A stretch of DNA of 64,000 bases from Streptomyces sp. NBC_00490 (GCF_036013645.1 NZ_CP107869.1:3658001-3722000); one strand, 5' to 3'. Counted from the first letter of the stretch, positions 27,924-36,916 are shown. Numbers and translations are program-made. Notes: a model not told the origin generated them from the sequence alone.

Positions 27924-29510
27924 ATGGCCGAGAACGTCACCTCGCTGTTCCGAGCCACCGCGGCACACAGCCCGTCGATGGCGGCGCTGACGCGGGCGGC
28001 CGGCGACGGTGCGGGACCGATCGACTTCTGCATTCCGGTCAATCCGTATTTCCCCACACCGGGGATGTGGGACGAGATGTCCAGCCGCCTCCGGGACATC
28101 ATCACGTACTACCCGAGCAGCGCCGACACCATCACCTCCGAGCTCTGCAATCTGCTCCAACTGCCGCCGCAGGCCGTCGCGATGGGCAACGGCTCGACCG
28201 AACTCATCACCTGGATCGACCACCTGCTGGTCCGTGAGTCCCTCGCCATCCCCGTCCCCACCTTCGGCCGCTGGACCGACCAGCCGATGGAGACCGGCAA
28301 GCGCGTCGACATGTTCCCGCTCCAGGAATCCAGCGGCTTCGCCCTGGACCTCGCCCAGTACGCCGAGTTCATCCGGGCCAGGGGGACCCGGGCGGCCGTC
28401 ATCTGCAACCCGAACAACCCCGACGGCGGCTTCCTGCACAAGCACGCGATCGTGCAGTTCATGGACGCGATGGCGGATCTGGACCTGATCGTCATCGACG
28501 AGAGCTTCCTGGAGTTCGCCGACGCGGAGGCGGAGCCCTCGGTGGTGCAGGAGGCCATGCTGCGCCCGAACGTCATCGTCCTGCGCTCGCTCGGCAAGAA
28601 CTTCGGTCTGCACGGCATCCGCTTCGGCTACATGGTCGCCAACCCGTCGCTCGCCGGCCGGGTCCGCTCGATGCTCCCGAAGTGGAACCTCAACGCCTTC
28701 GCCGAGTACGTGGTGTTCATGCTCAAGGAGCACGGCGCCGAGTACGCGCAGAGCCTCCAGCAGGTGTACCGGGACCGGCTGGACATGTCGAGCCAGCTCG
28801 CCTCGCTGCCCGGTCTCACCGTCTACCCCTCGCAGGGAAACTTCCTCTTCGTGCGCCTCCCCGTGGGCGCCGAAGGCACCGTGGTCCGGGACCGACTGCT
28901 CACCGAGCACCGGATCCTGGTCCGCGAGTGCGGCAACAAGATCGGCTCGTCCAGCCGCTTCCTGAGACTCGTGGTGCGCCCCCAGGTGGACGTCCGTCGC
29001 CTGGTGTCCGGCCTGGAACAGGTGCTCTACGGGACCAGGAGGGGAGCCGCCGTGCCCGAGCTGGCCAACGGGACCAACTACAGCTCGGGTACGGCGGCCG
29101 TGGACCGGCTGGTCGGCTCCACGAACGGCGCGGGGGCGCCGCTCGCTCCGCAGGTCCAGCCGATGCCGGTCGCCGCGCCGATGCCGGCGGCCGCCGCCGC
29201 GTCCTACGACCAGTCGAACGGGTACGGCACGCCGATGCCCGCGCCCACCCCCATGCCGATGCCCACGCCCATGCCGGCGCCCATGCCGGCCGCCGCGCAG
29301 ATGCCGGTCGCACCGGCGGCCGCGGCCGCCGGCCCGTCGCCGTTCGCCGCGCCGCAGGGGCCCACCCCGCCCGGGGTTCCGGCACGGGGCGGGCTCACCG
29401 CGGCTCAGGTGCGGGGGACGAACGGGCTGACGCCCGCCCCCGCGTCGGGGTGGCCCAACCCTCAGGCTCAGAGTTGGCCCAACGCGGCGGGGATGGGGCA
29501 GACCGGCTGA
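27924..29510 (+). CDS. PLP aminotransferase (HisC-like) with a Pro/Ala/Met-rich tail
   Basis: 528 residues from ATG 27924, with GGAGGT at 27915-27920. The fold type I catalytic core spans about residues 30-380: CNPNNPDGG (residues 161-169), VIDESFLEF with D192 contacting the cofactor, and RSLGKNFGLHGIRFGY with the PLP lysine K225. It resembles histidinol-phosphate aminotransferases and threonine-phosphate decarboxylases, which end near residue 370. The extra 145 residues are low complexity, with repeated MP/PAP/AAA runs (TPMPMPTPMPAPMPAA). The tail has no recognisable domain, and the biological substrate is not evident from its neighbours. Confidence 0.85.
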   Translation: MAENVTSLFRATAAHSPSMAALTRAAGDGAGPIDFCIPVNPYFPTPGMWDEMSSRLRDIITYYPSSADTITSELCNLLQLPPQAVAMGNGSTELITWIDHLLVRESLAIPVPTFGRWTDQPMETGKRVDMFPLQESSGFALDLAQYAEFIRARGTRAAVICNPNNPDGGFLHKHAIVQFMDAMADLDLIVIDESFLEFADAEAEPSVVQEAMLRPNVIVLRSLGKNFGLHGIRFGYMVANPSLAGRVRSMLPKWNLNAFAEYVVFMLKEHGAEYAQSLQQVYRDRLDMSSQLASLPGLTVYPSQGNFLFVRLPVGAEGTVVRDRLLTEHRILVRECGNKIGSSSRFLRLVVRPQVDVRRLVSGLEQVLYGTRRGAAVPELANGTNYSSGTAAVDRLVGSTNGAGAPLAPQVQPMPVAAPMPAAAAASYDQSNGYGTPMPAPTPMPMPTPMPAPMPAAAQMPVAPAAAAAGPSPFAAPQGPTPPGVPARGGLTAAQVRGTNGLTPAPASGWPNPQAQSWPNAAGMGQTG

Positions 29511-29516
29511 GCCCCG

Positions 29517-30950
29517 TTAGACCGGGTTCAGTTTCCACTGCTGGCAGGTGTTGTTCAGCCACGTCCACTGGCGTACGTCCGCCGCGTCCGCCGTGGAGCA
29601 GTTCGCCACGTCCGCCACCTTGCCGGTGGCCTGGTTGACGATTCTCACCCAGTTGTTGTCCGTGACCACGAAGCGGAAGCGCTGGCAGGTGTTGTTCAGC
29701 CAGGACCACTGGCGCAGGTCGGCGCCGTCGGCGCTGGAGCAGTCGGCGGTGTCCAGGACCTTGCCGGTGGCCACGTTGACGAGGCGGCTGGTGTCGTCGC
29801 CCTGGTCCTCGATGCGCCACTTCTGGTTGTTGCCGCCACCGCAGGCGTACTGCTGGACGTTGGCGCCGTCGGCCGCCGAACTCCCGGCGACGTCAAGGCA
29901 CTTGCCGCTGTTGCGGTTGGTGATGGTGTACGTCGTGGAGGTGGCCGAGGGCTCTCCCGAGGGGCCGGCCAGGCCGGCCCCCAGCGCGACCGGCGTGCCG
30001 AGGTTGGGCGTGCCGTCGGAGTTCCAGGTGAACTTCTGCGCGCGGGTCGTACGGCCGTTGTCGCAGCCGTCGGAGGCGGAGTCGTTCGCGTGGTAGACGA
30101 TCCAGTTCTCGGTGCCGTCGGGAGAGGTGAAGAAGCCGTTGTGGCCCGGGCCGTAGACGCCCGCCGAGTCGTTGCGCTGGAAGACCGGGGTGGACTTCTT
30201 CGTCCAGGAGGAGGCCGCCAGCGGATCGGAGCCCGTCAAGGTCAGCTGGCCGAGCTTGTAGTCGGGGGTCCAGCAGCCGCTGCCGGAGTAGACGAGGAAG
30301 GTCCGGCCGTTGCGCTGGAGGATCTCGGGACCCTCGTTGACCGTGCCGTTGCGCTCCCAGTCGTACGTCGGCGTCGAGACGGTGGAGAAGCCGGTGGCCA
30401 GGGTGTACGGGTTGGACATCCGCGCCGCGACGATGTTCTGCGTGCCGCCGCCGCTCGCGCTGCCGAACAGATACAGCTGGCCGTTGATGGTCGCGACCGT
30501 GGGGTCCAGCATCCAGGCCGAGTTGAGCTGGCTCTTGTAGGTGTACGGGCCCGTCGGGTCCGACCCGGCGCTCTCCAGGACGTGGGTGCGCTGGGTGGGG
30601 TTGTAGTCGGAGACGTTCTGCCCGGCGACGTAGTACAGGTACCACTTGCCGTTGATGAAGTGCATTTCGGGCGCCCAGATGTTGCAGCAGCGCGAGGCGG
30701 CGTCGCCCGTCCACACCTGGAGGTTGGGCGCCGTGGCGAGCCCGGCCAGGGTGGCGGACTTGCGCATGGTGATGACGTTGGTCCAACTCGTCGTCAGCAG
30801 GTAGTAGTTGCCGTCGTGGTACGAGATCCAGGGGTCGGCGCCCTTCTGCGTCTTGACCGGGTTGGCGAACGAGGCCGCGCTCGCGGAGGACTGCCCGAGC
30901 GAGAGGGCGAGGACCAGCGCGGCCAGCAGGGTCAGTAGGCGACGGGCCAT
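29517..30950 (-). CDS. Secreted GH43 glycosidase with a C-terminal ricin-type CBM13
   Basis: 477 residues from ATG 30950-30948. The signal peptide is MARRLLTLLAALVLALSLGQSSASA. The GH43 five-bladed propeller is recognised by ADPWISYHDGNYYLL (catalytic base near D39), LDPTVATINGQLYLF and NEGPEILQRNGRTFLVYSG with the acid Glu. From about residue 345 there is a CBM13 beta-trefoil with three repeats each ending in a QxW pattern (NQKWRIED, CQRFRFVV, CQQWKLNP). The likely role is arabinofuranose release from arabinan, arabinoxylan or arabinogalactan outside the cell. Its start overlaps the upstream GH43 gene by 19 bp, so the two are coexpressed. Confidence 0.88.
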   Translation of the reverse strand: MARRLLTLLAALVLALSLGQSSASAASFANPVKTQKGADPWISYHDGNYYLLTTSWTNVITMRKSATLAGLATAPNLQVWTGDAASRCCNIWAPEMHFINGKWYLYYVAGQNVSDYNPTQRTHVLESAGSDPTGPYTYKSQLNSAWMLDPTVATINGQLYLFGSASGGGTQNIVAARMSNPYTLATGFSTVSTPTYDWERNGTVNEGPEILQRNGRTFLVYSGSGCWTPDYKLGQLTLTGSDPLAASSWTKKSTPVFQRNDSAGVYGPGHNGFFTSPDGTENWIVYHANDSASDGCDNGRTTRAQKFTWNSDGTPNLGTPVALGAGLAGPSGEPSATSTTYTITNRNSGKCLDVAGSSAADGANVQQYACGGGNNQKWRIEDQGDDTSRLVNVATGKVLDTADCSSADGADLRQWSWLNNTCQRFRFVVTDNNWVRIVNQATGKVADVANCSTADAADVRQWTWLNNTCQQWKLNPV

Positions 30951-31903
30951 CCGCTGCTCCAGTTCAGAAGGTTGATGCCGAGTTTGGGGGTGCCGTTGTC
31001 GTTGCCGTCGTAGTAGTGGTAGACGATCAGGTCGCCGTCGGAGTCGCTCATGATCGACTGTCCGCCGGGGCCGATATAGCGCCCGTGGGACTCCAGGACG
31101 GGCGTCCCGCCGTTGTTCATCATCGAGACGCCGTTCTTGTCGTAGTACGGCCCGGTGACGCTGGTGGCGCGGCCGACCTTGACCTTGTACGTGGAGCTGG
31201 TGCCGGCGCAGCAGGTGTCGTACGAGGCGAAGAGGTAGTAGTAGCCGTTGCGCTTGACGATGTACGGCGCTTCGACGGCCTTGGTCCCGGTGGGGCGGGA
31301 CGCGAGGGAGTACCGGGTGGTGTTGGAGGAGAGCTGCTTCCCGGTGCCGGGGTCGATCTGGATCATCTTCAGCCCGGTCCACCAACTGCCGAACGACAGC
31401 CACCACTTGCCGTCGCCGTCGACGAACAGATTCGGGTCGATGGCGTTGTAGTCGCTCGACGTGGTGGAGGTGTGGACCGTGCCGCGGTCGGTCCAGGAGC
31501 CGGGCAGTCCGGTGGTCGAAGTGGCGAGCCCGATGGCCGACTTGTTGGACCCGAAGGTCGAGACGGCGTAGTACATCAGGTACGTGCCGCCGTGGTACGA
31601 GATGTCGGGCGCCCACGCCTCCGTGGCGTACGACGACCACCAACCGGGTTTGGCCGTGAAGGCGTCGCTCCCGGCCGAGAAGGCGATCCGGTCGGTCGAG
31701 GTCTTGTAGCCGAGCCCGCCGCCGGTGCCGTAGAGCAGGTAGCGGCCCGCCGATGTGCGGATCATCGTCGGGTCGTGGACGACCGTGGAGCCGGTGACCG
31801 TCCCGGGGTTGGGGTACGCGGAGGCGCTGCTGGGGATCAGGGCCAGCAGAAGGGCTGCGGGGAGGGCGAGGAGGGTGGTTCGGACGCGCGAGGTGCGGCT
31901 CAC
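30932..31903 (-). CDS. Secreted GH43 endo-1,5-alpha-L-arabinanase-like enzyme
   Basis: 323 residues from GTG 31903-31901, with AAGGAGG upstream. The signal peptide ends SSASA. Catalytic residues appear as D44 (VHDPTMIRT), D156 (NAIDPNLFVDGDGKWWLSFGS) and E211 (KAVEAPYIVKRNG). The blocks WAPDISYHGGTYLMYYAVS and SFGSWWTGLKMIQIDP are typical of bacterial endo-arabinanases. It would cut debranched arabinan into oligosaccharides for import. It is first of a two-gene secreted enzyme operon controlled by the promoter and operator at 31933-31998. Confidence 0.9.
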   Translation of the reverse strand: MSRTSRVRTTLLALPAALLLALIPSSASAYPNPGTVTGSTVVHDPTMIRTSAGRYLLYGTGGGLGYKTSTDRIAFSAGSDAFTAKPGWWSSYATEAWAPDISYHGGTYLMYYAVSTFGSNKSAIGLATSTTGLPGSWTDRGTVHTSTTSSDYNAIDPNLFVDGDGKWWLSFGSWWTGLKMIQIDPGTGKQLSSNTTRYSLASRPTGTKAVEAPYIVKRNGYYYLFASYDTCCAGTSSTYKVKVGRATSVTGPYYDKNGVSMMNNGGTPVLESHGRYIGPGGQSIMSDSDGDLIVYHYYDGNDNGTPKLGINLLNWSSGWPVAY

Positions 31904-31929
31904 ACGGGCCTCCTTGACGGAAAGGGGAG

Positions 31930-31998
31930 GTCGTCCGAAATACCGGACGACGATCGTCAATTCGGACGGACCGTAGAATCGAATCCCTTGCGCGTCAA
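31930..31998 (-). promoter_or_regulatory. Promoter and downstream operator of the GH43 pair
   Basis: On the minus strand TTGACG (31998-31993), a 17-bp spacer and TACGGT (31975-31970) make a promoter. Operator TCCGGTATTTCGGAC (31947-31933) begins 22 bases after the -10 and sits within a longer 8-bp-arm inverted repeat, GTCGTCCG...CGGACGAC (31930-31951). A half-site TCCGAA follows the -10 by 3 bases. The -10 to half-site block is nearly identical to the one at 47.85 kb. Confidence 0.75.
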
Positions 31999-32138
31999 TG
32001 GCCCTGACAGTCACAGGAGTTCGCAACCTGATAGATCTTGTCCAGAGATCAAATATTGGGCATAGTCCGTTCACCACGTGGATATCGCGTGAACACTCCC
32101 CACGCTCACCACCCTTTGCCCTGCAAGGAGACACCGGC

Positions 32139-32552
32139 ATGCCCAAGCTCAGACGCCTCGCCATACCCGCCCTCGCCGCGGCGGCCCTCGTGATCGGGAC
32201 GGCGGGTTCGTCGTACGCCCAGACCTACACGGCCGCGTCCAGCAACTCCTGTGGGGCCGCGTACTTCTACGACGTGGGCGACACCTTCAAGATCATCGAC
32301 GTCTGTACGGACGGCAAGGGCGTGCGCCTCCAGTACACGAACCCCACGACGGGCAATCCGTCCACCGGCGACACGAAGATCAACGTGGACTACACCGGCG
32401 GCTACACCGGTTGGAACCTGGACAACGCCTACGTCTACGACACCGACATGAACGAGAACGCCTGCTTCTACTTCCGCGTCGGTCACGTGGACGACGGTGC
32501 CTACGTCAGCGGCTCCTACGGCGGCTGGCACCTGGCCTGCGCCGCGAACTGA
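32139..32552 (+). CDS. Small secreted protein of unknown function
   Basis: 137 residues from ATG 32139, with AAGGAG at 32125-32130. The signal peptide is MPKLRRLAIPALAAAALVIGTAGSSYA. The mature part of about 110 residues is rich in Tyr, Gly and Asp (YTGGYTGWNLDNAYVYDTD) and has four Cys that could form two disulfides. No family is recognised. Similar small Tyr/Gly-rich exoproteins are common in streptomycetes. A strong terminator follows. Confidence 0.8.
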   Translation: MPKLRRLAIPALAAAALVIGTAGSSYAQTYTAASSNSCGAAYFYDVGDTFKIIDVCTDGKGVRLQYTNPTTGNPSTGDTKINVDYTGGYTGWNLDNAYVYDTDMNENACFYFRVGHVDDGAYVSGSYGGWHLACAAN

Positions 32553-32561
32553 GGCACACGC

Positions 32562-32598
32562 CTGTGCCCCCGAGCCCGGGACCGGGCCGGGGGCACAG
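32562..32598. terminator. Strong bidirectional terminator
   Basis: CTGTGCCCCCG pairs perfectly with CGGGGGCACAG, and an inner stem GCCCG-GGAC-CGGGC gives about 16 bp with one bulged A. It lies between the convergent small secreted protein gene and the DUF3500 gene. Confidence 0.9.
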
Positions 32599-32611
32599 CC
32601 CTGAGTGGCCG

Positions 32612-33949
32612 TCAGTGGTCGTTCGCCAGATGCAACTTCAGCAGGTCCACGCCGTAGTCACCGCCGTTGGGCGTACGGACGATGGTGTGGATGTGCTCCT
32701 GGGACGGCGTACCGCCGCCCATGCCCATGCCGCCGCCGTCGGAGCTCGCGGAGGAGCTGGGGCTCGTGGACGCGGTGTCCCCCTTGTAGAAGAGCGGGGC
32801 CTGGGCGTCGTACTCGATGAGGACGACCGGACTGTGCACCCGGTAGTAGAACGCGGAGTCGTCCTCCGTCTCGCCCATCCAGTAGAAGTACGTGTCGTCC
32901 AGATGCTCCTCCACCTCGGACATCTTCACCTCGGCGTGGCCCTCGTCGAGGTAGCCGACGTACACGCGGACCAGGTCCAGCAGCTTCTCGCGCTGCGCGG
33001 AGCCGAGGCCGGAGCCGGGGACACCCTCGTAGGCGAGCTTGAGGTTGTCCTGGCCCGCACCGGCCTTCATGTCCTCGTTGCCGTTCGACTGCGAGGAGAC
33101 GGCCTTGGCGCGCTGTGCGGAGGTGAGGGAGCGCACCATGGCCAGGCCTGCCTTGGTCTCCGGCCGGAAGAGGGTGATTTTCTCGCCCTTGTACGTGGCC
33201 GTCGTCGGCTCCGAGCCCATGAAGGTGGGCGTCATCACGACCTGGTCGCCCAGGACGAAGTAGTTGATGGCGACGTGGTGACCCTCGTACTGGAAGCCCC
33301 AGGGCTTGGTGGTCGACGGGGTGCCCATGAAGGTGAAGAAGTAGTGGCCCTCGGTGAGCGTCTTCTGATTGCCGCCGTTGGAGTCGCCCAGGAACGCGTT
33401 GAGCTTCATGATGCCGCGCGTCCGGGCCAGGCCGTCGGCGGACAGTGCCCTGCCGAGCAGCGCGTAGCCGAGGGCGCGCTGCTTCTCGGTCAGGTCGCCC
33501 ATGCGGACGCCCTTGCGGTCGTAGCCGTCGACATTGCTCCACGCCGTCCATTCGTCGGCGTCGATGTCGAACGTGCAGGATGTGCGCTCCTTCGTGGAGA
33601 GGCCGTCCAGGAACGCCTGCGCCGCCTTGACCAGCGCGTCCGTGGACACGTCCGTGGAGTGGATCGCGTACAGGTCCTCGACGACCTCGCCGTCGGTGGT
33701 GACGCCCACGACGTCCGCGTACTTGGTCTGGGAGACGCCGGGGCCCATGCCGCCGCCCCCTCCCCCGGGTCCGCCGGAGGGCATGCCGCCGGGGGCGGCG
33801 GAGGAACCGGAGCTCGCGGTGCCGGAGGAGCTCGAGGAACATCCGGTCATGGTCGCCATCGCGGCGACTCCGCCGGCGAGCAGCGCCTTGTTCATGAACC
33901 AGCGGCGGCTGCGTTCGGTTTCGGGAGTGCGGGGTCGGTGTCCGTGCAT
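32612..33949 (-). CDS. DUF3500-family Tat lipoprotein
   Basis: 445 residues from ATG 33949-33947, chosen because it includes the twin-arginine motif RSRRWFMNKALLAGG; an internal ATG at 33895 would lose it. A lipobox-like MTGC follows. After a Gly/Ser/Pro-rich linker the DUF3500 domain runs to the end, with GYALLGRALSADG, YFFTFMGTPSTTKPWGFQYEGHHVAINY, and a C-terminal HIHTIVRTPNGGDYG. The family is extracellular with no established biochemistry. The frame continues without a stop into an upstream methyltransferase remnant. Confidence 0.85.
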   Translation of the reverse strand: MHGHRPRTPETERSRRWFMNKALLAGGVAAMATMTGCSSSSSGTASSGSSAAPGGMPSGGPGGGGGGMGPGVSQTKYADVVGVTTDGEVVEDLYAIHSTDVSTDALVKAAQAFLDGLSTKERTSCTFDIDADEWTAWSNVDGYDRKGVRMGDLTEKQRALGYALLGRALSADGLARTRGIMKLNAFLGDSNGGNQKTLTEGHYFFTFMGTPSTTKPWGFQYEGHHVAINYFVLGDQVVMTPTFMGSEPTTATYKGEKITLFRPETKAGLAMVRSLTSAQRAKAVSSQSNGNEDMKAGAGQDNLKLAYEGVPGSGLGSAQREKLLDLVRVYVGYLDEGHAEVKMSEVEEHLDDTYFYWMGETEDDSAFYYRVHSPVVLIEYDAQAPLFYKGDTASTSPSSSASSDGGGMGMGGGTPSQEHIHTIVRTPNGGDYGVDLLKLHLANDH

Positions 33950-33954
33950 GAGCC

Positions 33955-34430
33955 CAAACTCGGTGACCGACCTGAAGCGCCGGTGGGAGAAGCCTGTGAG
34001 TTCCCCGTGGGCGCCCTCGTCAGGCCCGGCAGCGCAGCATCTCCAGACGAACGAGACCGGCGGGTCCAGCAGTGCCGTGATCCTTACGCGCGGTCCGGTC
34101 TCTGCCTCCTCGCCGGTCGACTCGCAGCGGAAGCCGTACTCGGACAGGGCCGGGTCGTCCATGCCGTAGTCCGGGTTCTGGGCGAGCACGACGGCGTAGT
34201 TGAGCAGCTGGACCCCCGTGGCGATGTCGAAGCGCCGCTCGCGGGGACGGAGTTCGGCCAGATCGCCGACCTCGTACCGCACCCCCAGCGGCTCGCGCTC
34301 CTCGAACCGCCGGGCCGCGGCGAGCATCTCACCGGAGATGTCGATACCGCGCACGTCCCCGACCAGTCCCAGAATGCTCGGCACCTCCCCGTACCGCGCC
34401 AGCGGCAGGGACTTGAACCCAAAGCCCTTG
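33955..34430 (-). pseudogene. Remnant of a SAM-dependent methyltransferase
   Basis: Translated in the DUF3500 frame, this region gives RGIDISGEMLAAARRFEE (motif I end and the acidic loop of a class I methyltransferase), RYEVGDLAELRPRERRFDIATGVQLLNYA (motifs II-III), ALLDPPVSFVWR, and a truncated C-terminus. The N-terminal glycine-rich SAM loop is missing, and the middle appears shortened. No start codon with a ribosome binding site is present. It looks like a decayed gene whose 3' end is now joined in frame to the DUF3500 leader region. Confidence 0.65.
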
Positions 34431-34510
34431 ACTGACAAGGAACTTGACGTTTCGTCACTTTGCCGAACTGACAGCCCACGGACAGCATCCCTTCCTATGG
34501 TGCCGTGTTC

Positions 34511-35278
34511 ATGACAGACACTTCGGAAGCAACCCCCACCCCGATCGGGCGCCGCACCGTACTGATCGCCACCGGAGCCACGGCAGCCGCTCTCGCCGTG
34601 ACCGCCGCCGCGCCCGAAGCCCCCACAGCCGACGCGGCCGACACCGCCCCCGTCGCCGCCGCGGCCGTCTGCACCCTCACGAAGGAGATGACCGAAGGCC
34701 CCTACTACCTGGACGGCGCACTCGTCCGCGCCGACATCCGCGAGGACAAGACCGGCTTCCGGCTCAACCTCGCCCTCACCGTCGTCGACGACGACACCTG
34801 CGCCGTGATCCCCAACGCCCTCGTGGAGATCTGGCACTGCGACGCCCTCGGCGAGTACTCCGGCTACGTCGGCAACAACGGCCACAACGAGCCCGACAAC
34901 GGCACCTTCCTGCGCGGCGGCGTCCTCACCGACTCCAGCGGCGTCGCCACCATCACGACCGTCTACCCGGGTTGGTACCGCGGCCGGTGCGTCCACATCC
35001 ACGTCAAGGTGCACACCGGCGTCACGCTCACCTCCGACGGCTCCTTCACCGGCGGCACCGAACTCCACACCGGACAGCTCTTCTTCAACGAGACGATCAC
35101 CGCGAGAGTCGGCGCGCTCTCGCCGTACTCGACCAACACGGTCACCCGCACCACCCTCGCCCAGGACTCCATCTACGACGAAGGAGGCGCCGCCTCCGGC
35201 CTCCTGACCCTCACCGCACTGGGGACGTCACCCTCGGCCGGCTACACCGGGACCCTGACCCTCGGCATCGAGCGCTGA
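34511..35278 (+). CDS. Exported intradiol ring-cleavage dioxygenase-like protein
   Basis: 255 residues from ATG 34511; GTG 34505 is also possible, and neither has a clear ribosome binding site. A Tat-like leader (GRRTVLIATGATAAALAVTAAAP) indicates export. The dioxygenase fold has TEGPYYLDGALVRADIRED (first iron Tyr), EIWHCDALGEYSG and PGWYRGRCVHIHVKVHTG (second Tyr, then Arg and His-x-His), giving the 2-Tyr 2-His ferric site. Secreted actinobacterial members act on catechol-type aromatics, for instance lignin-derived ones. A degraded second copy lies at 37.1-37.3 kb. Confidence 0.88.
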   Translation: MTDTSEATPTPIGRRTVLIATGATAAALAVTAAAPEAPTADAADTAPVAAAAVCTLTKEMTEGPYYLDGALVRADIREDKTGFRLNLALTVVDDDTCAVIPNALVEIWHCDALGEYSGYVGNNGHNEPDNGTFLRGGVLTDSSGVATITTVYPGWYRGRCVHIHVKVHTGVTLTSDGSFTGGTELHTGQLFFNETITARVGALSPYSTNTVTRTTLAQDSIYDEGGAASGLLTLTALGTSPSAGYTGTLTLGIER

Positions 35279-35296
35279 CCCTGTAGGTGCGTGACG

Positions 35297-35336
35297 CGGC
35301 GGCCGTTCCCCGTACATGCGAAGGGGACGGCCGCCG
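35297..35336 (+). terminator. Terminator after the dioxygenase gene
   Basis: CGGCGGCCGT(T)CCCC pairs with GGGGACGGCCGCCG, about 14 bp with one bulged T and a 10-nt loop, starting 19 bp after the stop codon. Confidence 0.8.
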
Positions 35337-35497
35337 TGTCATGCCTCCCCGTCCCGGCCGCGACGGAACGGCCCCTTCCGTGTACCTGATCGGCAACAGA
35401 CGTGCGCGACACGCGAGGTCAGCGTGGTTCGCGAGGCACACTCTGATGGCCATCGCCAGTCGGCAGTGGCCGATCACAGCGCATCACGGGGGACACC

Positions 35498-36184
35498 ATG
35501 AGCATGCCTGCCCGCAAGAACCGTACGAGCCGCAGAGCCTGGATGCCCTACGCCCTCGGCGTCGCGGCGGTGGCCGCGCTGCTGACGACCACGGCGTGCG
35601 AGCCGGGCACGACGGACGCGGCCGGGTCCTCGAACTCGCCGAGCGCGACGAGTTCGGCGAGTCCCGCGAGTTCGGCGGCGTCGGGTTCGACCGCCTCGGC
35701 GGATACGGGCGGCGGCGGCGCCCAGCAGAGCGAGGACAGCTCCGAGACCCCTCTGTGCGCCATCGAGGACCTCAAGGTCTCCGCCACGAACCAGCCCGGC
35801 GAAGGCGAGGACGCCCGGTACATCCTCCTCACCGTCACCAACGCCGGCAAAGGCAAGTGCGACGTCCAGGGCGCCCCCGTGGTCACGCTCGGCGATGCGC
35901 AGGGACCGGCCCCCGTGAAGGAGGAGACCGACTCCGGGGAGCCCGTCACGCTCGCTCCCGGCGGCAAGGCCTATGCCGGACTGCTGGCGACCGGCGGCCA
36001 CAGGGACACCTACGACGTGACGTTCATGAAACTCGGTCTCGGGAGCCCCGGCGGCGAGAGCGAGGCCGGCCCCGAGGTCGACGTCCCCATGCCCGTCGAC
36101 TCGTTCCCCGCCGACGACGGTCAGTGGGTGAGCTACTGGCAGGGCACCGAGGGCCTCGCCATGCGCCCGGTAACGCAGTCCTGA
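35498..36184 (+). CDS. DUF4232-family lipoprotein
   Basis: 228 residues from ATG 35498, with GGGGGA upstream. The N-terminus ends in a lipobox-like TTAC after a hydrophobic stretch (YALGVAAVAALLTTTAC). A Ser/Ala/Thr-rich linker (residues 40-75) leads to a DUF4232 domain with CAIEDLKVSATNQ, YILLTVTNAGKGKCDVQGAPVVTLGD and the final VSYWQGTEG. The two Cys of the domain are conserved in the family. DUF4232 proteins are abundant exported proteins of actinobacteria of unknown function. Confidence 0.85.
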   Translation: MSMPARKNRTSRRAWMPYALGVAAVAALLTTTACEPGTTDAAGSSNSPSATSSASPASSAASGSTASADTGGGGAQQSEDSSETPLCAIEDLKVSATNQPGEGEDARYILLTVTNAGKGKCDVQGAPVVTLGDAQGPAPVKEETDSGEPVTLAPGGKAYAGLLATGGHRDTYDVTFMKLGLGSPGGESEAGPEVDVPMPVDSFPADDGQWVSYWQGTEGLAMRPVTQS

Positions 36185-36197
36185 CGCCCGTGAACTG

Positions 36198-36240
36198 ACT
36201 CCCTGTGTCCCGCCACCGACGACGGGACACAGGGAGAGTC
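36198..36240. terminator. Bidirectional terminator
   Basis: CCCTGTGTCCCG (36201-36212) and CGGGACACAGGG (36223-36234) form a perfect 12-bp stem with a 10-nt loop between the convergent DUF4232 and DUF4360 genes. Confidence 0.9.
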
Positions 36241-36265
36241 TTTCCGCTACAGCCCTACGACTGCC

Positions 36266-36916
36266 TCACGACTCCGGACACTCCTTCCACGCCATGTGGT
36301 ACACCGTGCTGATGTCCCCGTCCGTCGAGTCCATCGTCATGAAGCTGACCTTGCTCGCGGAGCTCGTGCCCGCGTTGACCCGGAGCTCCGTGTTGATGTT
36401 GAAGTTGCGCTGAACTCCGCAGGGCGCCCAGACCAGTTGGGCCCAGTCGGTGGTGTCGGTCGCCTGCCAGTTGTCGTTGTAGGGGCCGCTGAAGGGGTGT
36501 GTCCGGGACGCCGTGTTCGGTGAGCCCTGGAAGTAGTACGACGCTCTCTGCGTGGCGTTCGCCCCCGACTGGAGGGCGGCGAAGCCGCGGTAGTCGGCGC
36601 TGGCGATGGCGTACGTGAAGCCCTGTGGGACATGGACGATCAGGTTGAGCTGACAGTTCTTGCGGAAGGCCGTCGGGTCCGAGTTGCCGCCCGCCTGGGC
36701 GAGGTAGTCGCTGTACGTCACCGTGAACGCCGTGTTGTCCTCGGAGACGGCGACCGCGGTCGTACCGGCCGGACAGCCGGAGCCGTTGACCGTGGCGACC
36801 TTGATGACGATCTTGTCCGGCGGCGGGTCCTCGAACCCGTCGGACGGGCCCTGTGCGGGCAGTGCGGTGGTGAGCAGAGCGGCGAGCGCGCCGCCCAGCA
36901 GGAGTCCACCAGCCAT
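36266..36916 (-). CDS. DUF4360-family secreted protein
   Basis: 216 residues from ATG 36916-36914, with GGGAGA in front; the longer in-frame start at 36976 lacks one. The signal peptide is MAGGLLLGGALAALLTTALPAQG. DUF4360 landmarks include VNGSGCPAGTTAVAVSEDNTAFTVTYSDYLA, KNCQLNLIVHVPQGFTYAIASADYRGFA, SYYFQG and APCGVQRNFNINTELRV. The family is exported in fungi and actinobacteria, with no known activity. Three TTCACAG direct repeats lie upstream at 37005-37037. Confidence 0.85.
   Translation of the reverse strand: MAGGLLLGGALAALLTTALPAQGPSDGFEDPPPDKIVIKVATVNGSGCPAGTTAVAVSEDNTAFTVTYSDYLAQAGGNSDPTAFRKNCQLNLIVHVPQGFTYAIASADYRGFAALQSGANATQRASYYFQGSPNTASRTHPFSGPYNDNWQATDTTDWAQLVWAPCGVQRNFNINTELRVNAGTSSASKVSFMTMDSTDGDISTVYHMAWKECPES

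Noticed and set aside
34084..34488. A separate 134-residue minus-strand gene
   Set aside because: It is a different frame over the methyltransferase remnant, with low-complexity Arg/Ser/Thr composition. The recognisable similarity is in the DUF3500 frame.
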